From: Orychophragmus violaceus
Taxonomy: Eukaryota; Streptophyta; Magnoliopsida; Brassicales; Brassicaceae
Direction of reading: 5' to 3'
Assembly: GCA_030180135.1 (NCBI GenBank)
Contig: CM058233.1
Span: forward strand, 59,850,500-59,914,499
Length of the DNA stretch: 64,000 nucleotides
In this document: one piece after another, positions 11,844 through 22,840 of the stretch
How positions within the stretch are numbered: the first letter of the stretch is position 1
Layout of the letters: every line of letters starts with the position of its first letter
Program-made: the position numbers and the translations under genes
The notes under the pieces: generated by a model
Database searches by the model: none
Seen by the model: only the letters and a program-made list of their open reading frames with translations
Told to the model about the DNA's origin: nothing

Positions 11844-13046
11844 TGATAGGTGTAAAGTTTTAACCCTATACTAACTGCAAGTGCACAGTAATATCAATGT
11901 AGTACTTAGGGATCGAATCCACGAGGACTCTAGGCAACGATAGAATTAGAACAGCAAAGATTAAACTAGGAGAAAGCAAATGTGATTAGAAACTAAAAAT
12001 CAGAACAAGAAAGTAAACAAGTAGCAAGGTTTGTTGTAAGCAATTAACTAAAGGCGCTAAGTCTAGGGAGTTCTCAGGAAATAATAAAAGCAGACAAATC
12101 ATTCAGTCAGGATCAAATTAGGTACAGTTCTAGAACTCAAAACACAGATATAGAATTAACCAACTTTCGTTGTGAGAATTCTCTAAGCCTAATTGCAGAA
12201 ATCCAAATGCCTTTGTAATTCCTAACAGATTAAACCAGCTTTAATGATCAAGTTTGATATGTTCACAATCTAATTAAACCAAATTTCTTTGCGAGTAATT
12301 AAATTGCTCAACCTAAATAGTTCAGATTCTAAACCACACTTTCGTGTCAATCTAGCAACCTAAGATCTAGATTCTAAGTGATCAAGTTAGAACTAGCATT
12401 AAACACAATTTAGCTTGAAGAACATCTATTGATATGAATCCTTAACTGAATTAATTATATCTAGCAAGTCATAAATCCTTAATGAGAATCCCTAAACCTA
12501 ACTATGAATCTACTCAGACATAGATAATGAAAACATGATCAATGAATAATTAGATATCATAAAAGAGATTAAACAAGTAAAGGGGTTCGAAATCTTCTCC
12601 AAAAACAAGATGTAGTACAGGATCAGATCATCCCCAAATAGCTCTAAAAACTCTATGCTCTAAAGTATGATAGCGTATCTAAAAATTGATGTAAAAACCT
12701 AATTAAATAGCTAAATCACGTCTTGGGGCTTCTGTGTAAATATCTAGAACTTCTGGGCAATTCTGCAAATTCATCATTCTTCATTATCTCTCGCCGAGAC
12801 TGTCCCAACTCGATGTGCATCGATCGATGCTGATGTGTGTCGATCGACACATCACTCTGTTCTGGACAGTGAGCTCTATCTCTCGGGTCAAAACTCCAAA
12901 ATGCTCCAAATAGCTCCAATTACTCCAAATCCACTCCAAACGTGCTAGTACCTAATAAAACCTGTAAAAGACTCTAAAGAAACACAAAAAGACTCTAAAA
13001 CATACTTATATCATGGCATAAAACCGATAAAAACCATGATATATCA
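11844..13046 (-). repeat. Athila-like 3' LTR
   Basis: 1,203 bp. Differs from the other LTR (1,130 bp) by substitutions and about 70 bp retained at 12720-12795. Carries paired CGATCG cores at 12821 and 12841, 20 bp apart. Confidence 0.9.
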
Positions 13047-14120
13047 ACTCCCCCACACTTAGCCTTTGCTTGCCCTCAAGCAAAACGGAGAACTAAAACA
13101 TGGTGAAGAGGTTTGAAAACTTTGAGAAACTCTTTTTGTCCTAGAAGCAACAACACTCAGATTCCCCTTAGTAAACCACTGAAAGAATCAACTGCAAGAA
13201 ATCAAGACCAACATGTACTTCCCCCACACTTAGCAACTGTCCTAAGTAAACTCCACAATCAATCCAAGCAATTCAAATTCACCCTACTGACTTCTTAAGC
13301 ATATTAAGTGCGATCTCACCTAAGGATTATCGATCAAAGGGCACATGGATTCTTACTTTGTCAGCTCTAGACCACCATACTATCTTTTTCTGGTTCCTTT
13401 TCTTCTCTTTTTCCTTCCTTAGCATTCTGATTTTTTCCATTGGGTATCATTTTATTTTTTTTATCAGTGCTCTTTCTGTTAACGGGTGTACTTTGGACAC
13501 ATTCCATGGATCGCACATGAGGTAATAGTGTTTGCTACTACTCCCATGACCACTTCGGAGCTACTAGCTCATCCTCAGTTTATTACTTTTTTTATGGAAG
13601 GGGAGAAGGGAACCATACTCGGACAGGTTTACAAGCTGTGTCAGAACTAACAAAGGAGTCCGACTCAAGGTATACCAAGCCCTTAGGTGAGAAATTTAAG
13701 TCAAATTAAGGGTGAAGCCAGTAAAAGGATCCTCTGAATACCTGAATTGATATGGGTGTCCTCAGTAGGGTGATCCGTGTTGGGTTTTCTAATAGTCATA
13801 GATTGATCTTTCAGCTTCATCCCAATGGTTACTTAAGTTCCTGCAAGATGTTGTTAACTTCTCCAAAATTCACTGTTTCTTACTTAAACTTGTTTTGACT
13901 CAATAAAACAAATTTTTTTGAAAACTGGACTGACTCTAAGAAAACCGAAAGATAAAAGTCAGTAGCTACCTCCCCCCACACTTGAAACACACTGTCCCCA
14001 GTAGTGTTAAGCTAAGGGTTGGTAAAGAGAAAGCAAAAATGTTAATGGATGTGTTGAGTTCTGTCTGATTTTACCTCTGTCGCTCATGCATCGATCGTCA
14101 CATAAATGTAACGACCGTTG
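13047..14120 (-). other. Athila-like 3' noncoding region with repeated polypurine tracts
   Basis: The minus strand has a G-rich tract directly at the LTR (13047-13060) and two further copies at about 13218-13228 and 13972-13983, each reading AAGTGTGGGGG-like. No credible coding frame; an env-like gene is absent. A CGATCG/CGACCG pair lies at 14092 and 14112. Confidence 0.7.
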
Positions 14121-15314
14121 TGATAGGGTCAGGTTTTAATCCTATATCTAACTGAAAGTGCACAGTTCAGTAGTTGTAGTATATAGGTATCGAATCCACA
14201 GGGACTCTGGTATTCAATAGCTCAAGAACAGGAAATTAAACTAGGAAGAAAGCAATGTGATTGAATTAAAAGCAATGCGAGAAAGTAAACAGAAAGCAGA
14301 GATTGTTGGTTGTGAAAACAAGTTATTAAGAGCGCTAAGTCTAGGGCGTTCTCAGGAAATCAGACAAGCAGACAGTTCATTCAGCAAGGATCTAATTAAG
14401 CACAGTTCTAGAACTCAAAACACAGATATAGAATTAACCAAATTCCTTTGCGATAATTCTCTAAGTCTAAGTGCAGCAAACCAAACTTTCGTTTGCGAGA
14501 ACTAACAGATTAAACTAGCATTAATTCCAAGTTTGATATGTTCACAATTATCCTAAACCAAACTTTCGTTTGCGAGAAGTTTAATTGCTCAACCTAATTA
14601 GTTCAGATTCCTAAACCACACTTCCGTGTCGTATTTAGCAACCTAAGATCTAGATTCTAATTGATCAGGTTAGAACTAGCTTTAAGCACAATTAGATTGA
14701 AGAACAGATATAGTTATTGATCCTTAACTGAATTAAACAAGTCTAGCAAGTCATGAAATCCTATGTGGGAAACCCTAAACCTAACAAGGAATCTACTCAG
14801 ACATAGATAATGAAAACATAATCATATGAAGAATAAATTGCATAAAAGATAAAGAATTAAAGGGGTTCGAAATCTTCTCCAAATACAGATGAAGTAAAGG
14901 TTCAGATCAGCCCCAAAAGCTCTAAAAATCCTCTGCTCTTAATTATGAAAGCGTAAGTAATTAAAACACCAAAAACTTAATTATATAGGTCTAATCTCGG
15001 CCAAGGGCTTCTTTGTAAATATCAGGAACTTCTGGATCAGAGTGCAATATCTTGACTCTTCATAAACCGCCGAGTTTCGGCCCATCTCGCTGGTGCAACG
15101 ATCGGTGCATGTGTGCAACGATCGACGCATTTCTCTGTTTCGGACAGTGAACTCTATCTCTCAGCCAAACACTCCAAAAATCTCCAAAAAGTGTCATAAT
15201 CACCAAATATGCTCCAAACCTGATTATACCTGTAAAAGACTCTAAAAGAACACAAAAAGACACTAAAACACACTTATATCATGGTCTAAAACTAGTAAAA
15301 ACCATGATATATCA
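14121..15314 (-). mobile_element. Solo LTR of an Athila-type relative
   Basis: 1,194 bp beginning TGATAGGGTCAGG and ending TATATCA. Homologous to, but a different subfamily from, the flanking Athila LTRs. Flanks are CGTTG (14116-14120) and TGTTG (15315-15319), an imperfect 4/5 TSD. No internal sequence, hence solo. CGATCG cores at 15099 and 15119 are 20 bp apart. Confidence 0.8.
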
Positions 15315-15588
15315 TGTTGCTAGGCGATTTTTCTTCATGTGTCGATCGTTGCTCAGGACCGTAACGATCGCTGCAATGCGATTTTCGTGGTGTGACGATC
15401 GACACACAGGACCGTGTCGATCGTTGCATTGCGATATCCGAGACCTGCAGACAAAAACTCACCAAAAACAAAAACAAACGTAAAATCCTAACAAAAACAC
15501 CAAAAAATGAATATCAAAAAAAAAAAAAAAGTGGGTTGCCTCCCACTCAGCGCTCTTTTAGCGTCAATAGCTTGACGTTTTAGCTCAG
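15315..15588 (-). promoter_or_regulatory. Noncoding spacer with four phased CGATCG sites
   Basis: CGATCG cores at 15343, 15365, 15396 and 15418: steps 22, 31 and 22 bp. The remainder is A-rich (poly-A at about 15516-15530) and then the end of the pol region. Function unknown. Confidence 0.65.
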
Positions 15589-16134
15589 TCAGACAGATGG
15601 TACAACATCCAAAGGCAAAATCTGACCTCCTGGAATCTCGGCCTTAGCCCAATAATGCTTTACTCTCTGTCCATTCACAGTAAATTCCTTACCTTCCTGG
15701 CTGATCAGAACGATAGCTCCATAAGGACGTACCTCCTTGATTGTGAAAGGACCAGACCACCTTGAATTCAGCTTACCTGGAAACAATTGCAAACGAGAGT
15801 TATACAAAAGTACCTGGTCATTAGGCTCAAATTGTCTAGAGACAATCTTCTTGTCATGATAAGCCTTAGTCCTCTCCTTGTACAGCTTTGAGTTATCATA
15901 GGCAAAATGTCTTATCTCATCCAACTCATTAAGCTGCACCAATCTCCTCTCTACAGCAGACTTAAGATCGAAGTTCATCTGCTTCACAACCCATGTTGCT
16001 TTGTGCTCAAGCTCTCCTGGCAGATGACATGCTTTTCCATACAGCAAATGAAATAGAGTGATCCCAAGTGGTGTCTTAAATGCAGTCCGGTAAGCCCATA
16101 GTGCATCATCTAGCTTTGCTGCCCAATCCTTCTT
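15589..16134 (-). pseudogene. pol: Athila-like integrase C-terminal region
   Basis: Frame 15589-16047 is open (152 residues); the preceding codons to 16134 continue the same protein after a nonsense codon. The text includes YGKACHLPGELEHKA and, further on, LNSRWSGPFTIKEV, characteristic of the Athila/Gypsy integrase C-terminal domain. It binds DNA non-specifically and helps position the integration complex. It ends LPLDVVPSV then stop. No chromodomain is evident. Confidence 0.85.
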
Positions 16135-16569
16135 TCAATTCCCAACTGTCTTTTCTAAGATCTCCTTGATCTGTCTGTTAGAAACCTCGACATGTCCGCT
16201 AGTCTGAGGGTGATAAGGAGTAGCAACTCGGTGATGAACTCCATGCTTCTTCAACAGCTTCTCAAAGACCTTATTAATAAAGTGAGATCCTCCATCACTA
16301 ATTACTATCTGAGGTACTCCAAATCTAGGGAATATGATGGTCTTAAACAGCTTTATAACCACCGAAGAATCATTGGTTGGACTAGCTATTGCTTCTACCC
16401 ACTTAGATACATAGTCCACAACAACCAAGATAAACTTATTCCCATAGGATGATGGAAAAGGACCCATAAAGTCTATGCCCCAGCAATCGAAAACCTCAAC
16501 CTCAAGAATGAAATTCTGAGGCATTTCATGCCTTTTACTGATTTTCCCTCTCCTTTGACAGACATCACA
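16135..16569 (-). pseudogene. pol: Athila-like integrase catalytic core (broken by nonsense codons)
   Basis: CDVCQRRG near the start is the CC half of the HHCC zinc module. The DDE core follows: D in GIDFMGPF, D in VISDGGSHF, E in HVEVSNRQIKEIL. A stop separates it from the upstream RNase H frame (just before CDVCQRRG) and another follows TVGN at 16135. All three catalytic acids are retained, so inactivation is by premature stops. Confidence 0.88.
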
Positions 16570-17394
16570 CTAAGAAACAAAGGAATGAGCATCTGCAAAC
16601 ATTGTAGGCCACCAGAAACCTGCTTGCAGAACCTTAGACACAGTCTTGAAAGTAGCAAAATGTCCAGCATAATCTGATCCATGACAGTGGAATAGGATAT
16701 CTGGAACCTCTGATTCAGCAACGCATCTTCTGTAAAGACCATCGGAACAATGCTTGTAGAGATAAGGCTCATCCCAGTAGTATCGTCTGAGCTCCCTAAA
16801 GAACTTCTTCTTTGCATACCCCTTCAGATCATCTGGCTCAGTCTCTGCAGCCAGGTAAGTAGCTATATCTGCGTACCAGGGTCGATCGGTGGTTGCGACA
16901 GCATCTACCTTGAAGACATAGTCTCCGATTTTAACCGTGAAAGGTTCTGGGTCTGTATCCGCATTGCACCGATCGTCGCATAGGGAAGCATCGATCGTCG
17001 CAACCTCGACACATGCATCGATCGTCACAGATGTGGCATCGATCGACGCAATGCGATTAATCCGACAGTTTTCTGAGTTTCTGTCAAAATTCATCTGAAA
17101 CACTGTCCCGATCATATTGACGTTCTCCTCAGGAAAGTAATCATTAATGGGCACGTCTTCCTCAACAAGCATCCTTGAAAGATGGTCAGCAACTCCATTC
17201 TCAACTCCCTTCTTGTTCCTCACTTCAATGTCAAACTCCTGAAGCAACAAAATCCATCTTAACAATCATGGCTTAGCATCTTTCTTCTGCATCAGATACT
17301 TCAGGGCTGAATGGTAAGTGTGTACAATCACCTTGGATCCAACAAGATAGGGGCGGAACTTCTTAAATCCAAAGACAAGAGCCAACATATCCTT
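16570..17394 (-). pseudogene. pol: Athila-like RNase H and integrase N-terminal region
   Basis: Open from 17265 to 16570 (231 residues), with the preceding about 43 codons interrupted by a stop where a Trp would be expected (after DAKP). FDIEVRNKKGVENGVADHLS is the usual end of the RNase H-connection region. An unusual insert, with IDA repeated four times or nearly so (about 16970-17050), is encoded by four CGATCG sites at 16970, 16992, 17019 and 17040. The insert lies between RNase H and the integrase zinc module. Confidence 0.85.
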
Positions 17395-18738
17395 TTATGT
17401 AGTGGCATAGTTTCTTTGTGCATCATCTAGTGTCCTACTAGCATAATAGATAGCATGAAGATTTATGTCCTTCTTCTGCCCAAGAACACCTCCTACAGCA
17501 TAGTCACTTGCATCACACATAACCTCAAAAGGTAGATCCCAATCTGATGGTTGAACTATAGGAGCACTCACTAATGCCTGCTTGATTTGTTCAAATGCAG
17601 TCTGACAATCTGCATTGAACTCAAATTTGGCATCCTTACACAACAAGGCAGTTAGTGGTCTAGCAATCTTACTGAAGTCCTTGATGAACCGTCTATAGAA
17701 ACCAGCATGTCCAAGAAAGCTCCTTATAGACTTTACAGAATCAGGCGCCTGAAGGCTGGTCATTACCTCAATCTTAGTGCGGTCTACTTCAATCCCTGCT
17801 TCAGACACTTTATGTCCAAGTACAATGACATCTCTGACCATGAAATGACATTTCTCCCAATTAAGAACCAAGTGCTTCTCCTCGCATCTAGCTAGTACCT
17901 TGCACAGATTATCCAAGCACTCATTATAAGATGACCCATAGACTGAGAAGTCATCCATAAACACCTCCATGAAGTCCTCAATCATATCAGTGAATATGGA
18001 CATCATGTATCTTTGGAAAGTGGCAGGTGCATTGCAGAGTCCAAAGGGCATCCTGCGGTAAGAAAATGTGTCATATGGACAAGTAAAGGTGGTCTTTCCC
18101 TGATCCTCTGGATGGATGGGAATCTGGAAGAAACCTGAATATCCATCGAGGAAGCAATAGTAGAGGTGATTTGCTAACCTCTCCAGCATCTGATCAATGA
18201 AGGGTAAGGGGAAATGATCCTTCCTTGTTGCAGCATTGAGCTTCCTGTAATCTATGCACATCCGGTGTCCAGTCACAGTCCTTGTAGGAATCAACTCGTT
18301 CTTCTCATTTTTCACAACTGTAACTCCACCCTTCTTAGGTACTACATGGACTGGACTAACCCAATCACTATCTGAAATAGGATAGATGATCCCAGCATCT
18401 AGGAGTTTCATAATCTCCTTCTTAACCACATCCTTTAGGTTAGGATTCAGCCTTCTCTGGTGCTCAACAGATGTCTTAGATTCGTCCTCAAGATGTATCC
18501 GATGCATGCACAGCTCCGGAGAGATACCTGAAATGTCATCAAGAGAATAGCCAAGAGCTTTGCGATGCTTGCGCAGCTTGCTTAGCAGTAAAGTGAGCTC
18601 TGCGTTGTTCAAACTAGCATTAACAATCACTGGATAAGTTGAATTAGGTCCAAGAAATGCGTACCTTAGCCCGGATGGAAGTTGTTTCAGCTCAATTTTC
18701 GGAGCCTTTTCCTCTGCCCAGTCTGTGTCGACTTGCAA
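17395..18738 (-). pseudogene. pol: Athila-like reverse transcriptase and start of RNase H
   Basis: 447 residues open. Hallmarks in order: CIDYRKLNAATRKDHFPLPF, YCFLDGYSGFFQIPIHPEDQ, RMPFGLCNAPATFQRYM and the catalytic box VFMDDFSVYG, then the thumb region FLGHAGFYRRFIKDFSKIARP and the RNase H start (FEVMCDASDYAVGGVLGQ). The catalytic Asp pair is intact. The frame ends at a nonsense codon right after RNYATT. It would have converted the RNA genome to cDNA. Confidence 0.92.
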
Positions 18739-18957
18739 CGATCAATGCTTAGACTGTGTCGATCGATGCAAAGTCGCGTCAGACACATCTAACCTCATCA
18801 CTTGCTCAGCAGAATCCATTAGCCTCGCATAGCAGATTGCGGGCTCATCTTGCAGGTGTTCCAGCTCCATTATAGAGCTCAGTAAAGCTCTCTCCAATGG
18901 ATCTTCAGCATGTGACTTGTGAAAGTACTCTGCAGCCAAATCACCGAGTGTGTCCAC
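18739..18957 (-). pseudogene. pol: Athila-like protease-RT linker, after a frameshift
   Basis: 71-codon frame continuing the polyprotein in a different frame from gag-protease. It ends at a TGA formed inside a CGATCG-type motif (18739-18744 reads CGATCA on plus, TGATCG on minus). A second, intact CGATCG is at 18760, 21 bp away. A CGA-to-TGA change by cytosine deamination would explain the stop. Confidence 0.75.
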
Positions 18958-21356
18958 ATAGAAGGTCTGTCCGTCGATGGTTGTCTCTTCACCAGTTTAT
19001 CCATATCAAAACTCATCTTCAGATCACCCACATTCAGAATTATTTTACCTCCTTGGCAGTCAATCATCGCACCAGCAGTAGCTAATAAAGGCCTACCCAA
19101 AATCAGTGGATCCTTTGGTTCCTCTCCATACTGCAGAACCACAAAATCAGTAGGAATCACACATTGGCCAATTATTATAGGCACATCCTCCAATATTCCT
19201 TCAGGAATTCTGATTGTTCTGTCTGCCAGAACCAGTGAGATCCTAGTAGGTAGGAAGTCAGTCATCCCAAGTCTCTTAGCAACAGAGAAGGGCATAAGGT
19301 TCACACTAGAACCAAGATCACATAGAGATCTTTCGAATATTTCTCTATAGATGGCACAATCCAACACAAAGCTTCCCGGATCTTTCAACTTCTCAGGAAT
19401 TCTGCCCTGAATCACTGCACTACATACCTCCGTGATCATCATTGCACTCTCCTCATCAGACCACTTACCAGCAAGTAAGTCCTTAAGACATCTCCTCATC
19501 ACAGGAGTAGTCTCCATAGAATCAATCAAAGGCACTTCGACCTTCACCTTTTTGATGATCTCCTTGCATTTGGTATACTGCTTATCGTTCTTAGCCTTCC
19601 TGGGATTTTTAGGATAAGGTACTTTGGGCTTGTAAACCCTTTCGTTTGACTGTTTCGGCTTTCCTGCGTCTGAACTCTCTGCAGTCGCCTTGCGTCGATC
19701 GTTGCTGGTGTTGCGTCGATCGTTGCTAGGCGACTGTGCTACGACCTCTGGTTCTATGTTTTCGCTTTGCATCGACCGTTTCTGGGGTGAATCGTTCGAC
19801 GAATTGCGAATTCCACGGATCTCATCTTCCATTTCATCAATCTCCACGATTTTTTCGACACTCAACTGCTTTTTCTGGGCAGGAAACAGATCCTTACCAC
19901 TTCTCAATGTTACTGCATTGCACTGATACTTAGGATTGGCATCAGTTCGTCCCGGAAGAGATCCATCTGGCCTCTGAACATATCCAGCAGTCCTTGCAAC
20001 CTTAGCATCAAGCTCCTTCATATGTGTGCTCAAAGATTCAAACTTCCCATTGAGATCCTCATAGACAGCACATATCTTCTTGTCGAGGTCTACAGCATTC
20101 TTAGTCTGACCTTTCAGCAACTGCTCCATCATACTTTTCATCTTTCTCTCATGAGCATTAGCAACAGGAGGTGCTTGGTAAGAGGAAGATCCATAAGTCC
20201 TCTGATTACCTTGTTGGAAAGGTTTCTGAAAACCAGCATTCTGTCCAAAGCCAGAAGAGTTTTGATTGCTTGTGAAAGCACTCTTCTGACCACTGAAAAA
20301 TATGTTACCTTGCTGTCCTCCAAACCTGTTTCTCTGGAAACCAGATCCTCCGATGTAGTTCACATCCTCTTCCTGACCATCTTCTTCAGCATTGATCACC
20401 TCAACATCTTGAGCAAAATGGACAGCTTTCTTCCCAGCTAGAAGATTGCAAATTGTGTCCAGCTTAGATCTAATATCAGCGATCTCCAAATTCTCCATCT
20501 TCCCACCAGACTCCTTCCTCCTTTTATCAGTATTCCTGCAGCTATTACTGCTTACTAAGTTATCTATCAGTTGCTTAGCTTGAGCAGGAGTTCTAGTGTT
20601 AAAATTGGCATTGCTGGAATTATCCAACGCAGTCTGATATGGAAGATCTATACCTCTAAAGAAAATGCCTAACAGTGTTACCTCAGTGAATCCATGATGC
20701 GGGTAGTCACGTTGGTACTTCTTAAACCTCATCCAGGCAGTCTTAAGAGGCTCTGTCGGACCTTGGGAGAAAGTGAGAATGTCCTGTCTTGACTGATCAG
20801 AGCGAGCATCATCATAGAAGTGTCGCAGAAACTCACTCTTCAAAGCATCCCATGTAACAAACTTCCCAGGTGGAAGTTGTTTCAGCCAGGCGGCAGCATC
20901 TCCAGCGAGAGAGTAGGGGAAAAGTTTGAGGAACAGATAGTCATAGTTCACTCCATCATACTTCATCCCAGTGACTATGTCCTCAAACTCGTCTATGTGG
21001 TCCATCGGCTGCTCATTAGGATAACCATGGAAGGCATTCTGCCTCAGAAGAGAGTAGTAGATGGTCTTGATTTCAAAACCATTCCTATCAAAATCAGGAG
21101 GTACAAGAGCTGGCCGGTTAGCATGAAACTCATCCGGACGGTTATAGTCAGCCAAAGTCCTCTCATGAACAACCATCTCTCTACCTTGGGCCTGTCCTTG
21201 GCCTTGGTTCTGCTCCTGTCGTGGTGGCTCTATAGGATCAGGGATAACATTCCCTTCAGCATCAATCCGTTCCCTAGCAGCATTGTACGGATTGTTTTGT
21301 CGGTCCCTCAGGACACCTTGAGCATCAGGCAATATAATCACACGTTCAACTACCAT
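18879..21356 (-). CDS. gag-pro: Athila-like Gag-protease polyprotein
   Basis: 825 residues. Residues about 60-270 are the Athila Gag core (RTLADYNRPDEFHANRPALV, then FPYSLAGDAAAWLKQLPPG and YQRDYPHHGFTE). A Gln/Gly/Asn/Phe-rich spacer follows. The aspartic protease begins near residue 678 with LCDLGSSVNLMPFS, followed by ILGRPLLATAGAMIDC. The last about 25 residues, after MWTHS, are out of frame: the homologous text resumes in the 18739-18957 frame, so a frameshift lies near 18950. SNDRR repeats (about 19690-19725) are encoded by two CGATCG motifs 21 bp apart. I see no canonical CCHC knuckle. Confidence 0.9.
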   Translation of the reverse strand: MVVERVIILPDAQGVLRDRQNNPYNAARERIDAEGNVIPDPIEPPRQEQNQGQGQAQGREMVVHERTLADYNRPDEFHANRPALVPPDFDRNGFEIKTIYYSLLRQNAFHGYPNEQPMDHIDEFEDIVTGMKYDGVNYDYLFLKLFPYSLAGDAAAWLKQLPPGKFVTWDALKSEFLRHFYDDARSDQSRQDILTFSQGPTEPLKTAWMRFKKYQRDYPHHGFTEVTLLGIFFRGIDLPYQTALDNSSNANFNTRTPAQAKQLIDNLVSSNSCRNTDKRRKESGGKMENLEIADIRSKLDTICNLLAGKKAVHFAQDVEVINAEEDGQEEDVNYIGGSGFQRNRFGGQQGNIFFSGQKSAFTSNQNSSGFGQNAGFQKPFQQGNQRTYGSSSYQAPPVANAHERKMKSMMEQLLKGQTKNAVDLDKKICAVYEDLNGKFESLSTHMKELDAKVARTAGYVQRPDGSLPGRTDANPKYQCNAVTLRSGKDLFPAQKKQLSVEKIVEIDEMEDEIRGIRNSSNDSPQKRSMQSENIEPEVVAQSPSNDRRNTSNDRRKATAESSDAGKPKQSNERVYKPKVPYPKNPRKAKNDKQYTKCKEIIKKVKVEVPLIDSMETTPVMRRCLKDLLAGKWSDEESAMMITEVCSAVIQGRIPEKLKDPGSFVLDCAIYREIFERSLCDLGSSVNLMPFSVAKRLGMTDFLPTRISLVLADRTIRIPEGILEDVPIIIGQCVIPTDFVVLQYGEEPKDPLILGRPLLATAGAMIDCQGGKIILNVGDLKMSFDMDKLVKRQPSTDRPSMWTHSVIWLQSTFTSHMLKIHWRELY

Positions 21357-21710
21357 CCTTGCTCATTGAACTCTTCTGTTAGTCCTCTCTAGTCTAGCAA
21401 GTTCTTCAAGTTGGAGGTTAACGAGATTAGTGTTCGGATTACTTCTGGTATCACGCGTCTGCATAAACCGTCCGTAATCGCCAAGCAACGATCAATGCTA
21501 ACAGTGAAACGATCGATTCAACTCCAATCGCCTAGTAACGATCGACACAAGAAATGCAACGATCGATGCTATGCGAAAATAAAACCTGTGGCAGAGAAAA
21601 AAACAGAAAAATCAGTAATTAAAACAAAAAAAAATAAAAATCCAAGTAAAAACCCTAAGTTCGAATCTATCGAAGACTCCAAAGAGTCCCCGGCAGCGGC
21701 GCCAAAAACT
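21357..21710 (-). other. Athila-like leader with tRNA-Asp primer binding site
   Basis: The minus strand at 21704-21686 reads TGGCGCCGCTGCCGGGGAC, six bases from the LTR. It is complementary to the 3' end of plant tRNA-Asp with about two mismatches, the primer used by Athila-type elements. CGATCG-type sites lie at 21489, 21510, 21539 and 21560 (steps 21, 29 and 21 bp). Confidence 0.85.
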
Positions 21711-22840
21711 TGATAGGTGTAAAGTTTTAACCCTATACTAACTGCAAGTGCACAGTAATATCAATGTAGTACTTAGGGATCGAATCCACGAGGACTCTAG
21801 GCAACGATAGAATTAGAACAGTAAAGATTAAACTAAGAGAAAGCAAATGTGATTAGAAACTAAAAAGCAGAACAAGAAAGTAAACAAGTAGCAAGGTTTG
21901 TTGTAAGCAATTAACTAAAGGCGCTAAGTCTAGGGAGTTCTCAGGAAATCAGACAAGCAGACAAATCATTCAGTCAGGATCAAATTAGATACAGTTCTAG
22001 AACTCAAAACACAGATATAGAATTAACCAACTTTCGTTGTGAGAATTCTCTAAGCCTAATTGCAGAAATCCAAATGTCTTTGTAATTCCTAACAGATTAA
22101 ACCAGCTTTAATGATCAAGTTCGATATGTTCACAATCTAATCAAACCAAATTTCTTTGCGAGTAATTAAATTGCTCAACCTAAATAGTTCAGATTCTAAA
22201 CCACACTTTCGTGTCAATCTAGCAACCTAAGATCTAGATTCTAAGTGATCAAGTTAAAACTAGCATTAAACACAATTTAGCTTGTAGAACATCTATTGAT
22301 ATGAATCCTTAACTGAATTAATTATATCTAGCAAGTCATAAATCCTTAATGAGAATCCCTAAACCTAACTATGAATCTACTCAGACATAGATAATGAAAA
22401 CATGATCAATGAATAATTAGATATCATAAAAGTGATTAAACAAGTAAAGGGGTTCGAAATCTTCTCCAAAAACAAGATGTAGTACAGGATCAGATCAGCC
22501 CCAAATAGCTCTAAAAAACCTATGCTCTAAAGTATGATAGCGTATCTAAAAACTGATGTAAAAACCTAATTAAATAGTTAAATCACGCCGAGACTGGTCC
22601 AACTCGCTGTGCATCGATCGATGCTGATGTGTGTCGATCGACACATCACTCTGTTCTGGACAGTGAGCTCTATCTCTCGGGTCAAAACTCCAAAATGCTC
22701 CAAATAGCTCCAATTACTCCAAATCCACTCCAAACGTGCTAGTACCTAATAAAACCTGTAAAAGACTTTAAAGAAACACAAAAAGACTCTAAAACAAACT
22801 TATATCATGGCATAAAACTGGTAAAAACCATGATATATCA
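21711..22840 (-). repeat. Athila-like 5' LTR
   Basis: 1,130 bp matching 11844-13046, followed by the second GAACC TSD. CGATCG cores at 22615 and 22635, 20 bp apart. Lacks about 70 bp present in the other LTR. Confidence 0.9.

Larger units (their letters stand above)
11844..22840 (-). mobile_element. Athila-like Gypsy LTR retrotransposon, full length but mutated
   Basis: LTRs at 11844-13046 and 21711-22840 begin TGATAGGTG and end TATATCA; GAACC is duplicated at 11839-11843 and 22841-22845. Reading on the minus strand: 5' LTR, PBS matching tRNA-Asp (TGGCGCCGCTGCCGGGGAC), gag-protease, RT, RNase H, integrase, purine tracts, 3' LTR. A solo LTR (14121-15314) interrupts the 3' noncoding part. Pol carries one frameshift and several nonsense changes, so the copy is dead. 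I see no envelope-like frame between integrase and the 3' LTR, although many Athila elements have one. Confidence 0.92.

Noticed and set aside
15060..15577. Small ORFs in the Athila 3' region as an env gene
   Set aside because: They lie across a solo LTR and simple sequence; no signal peptide, transmembrane pattern or env similarity.
18919..21392. Plus-strand ORFs such as 18919-19350, 20022-20441 and 20820-21392
   Set aside because: Antisense shadows of the Athila Gag-protease gene.
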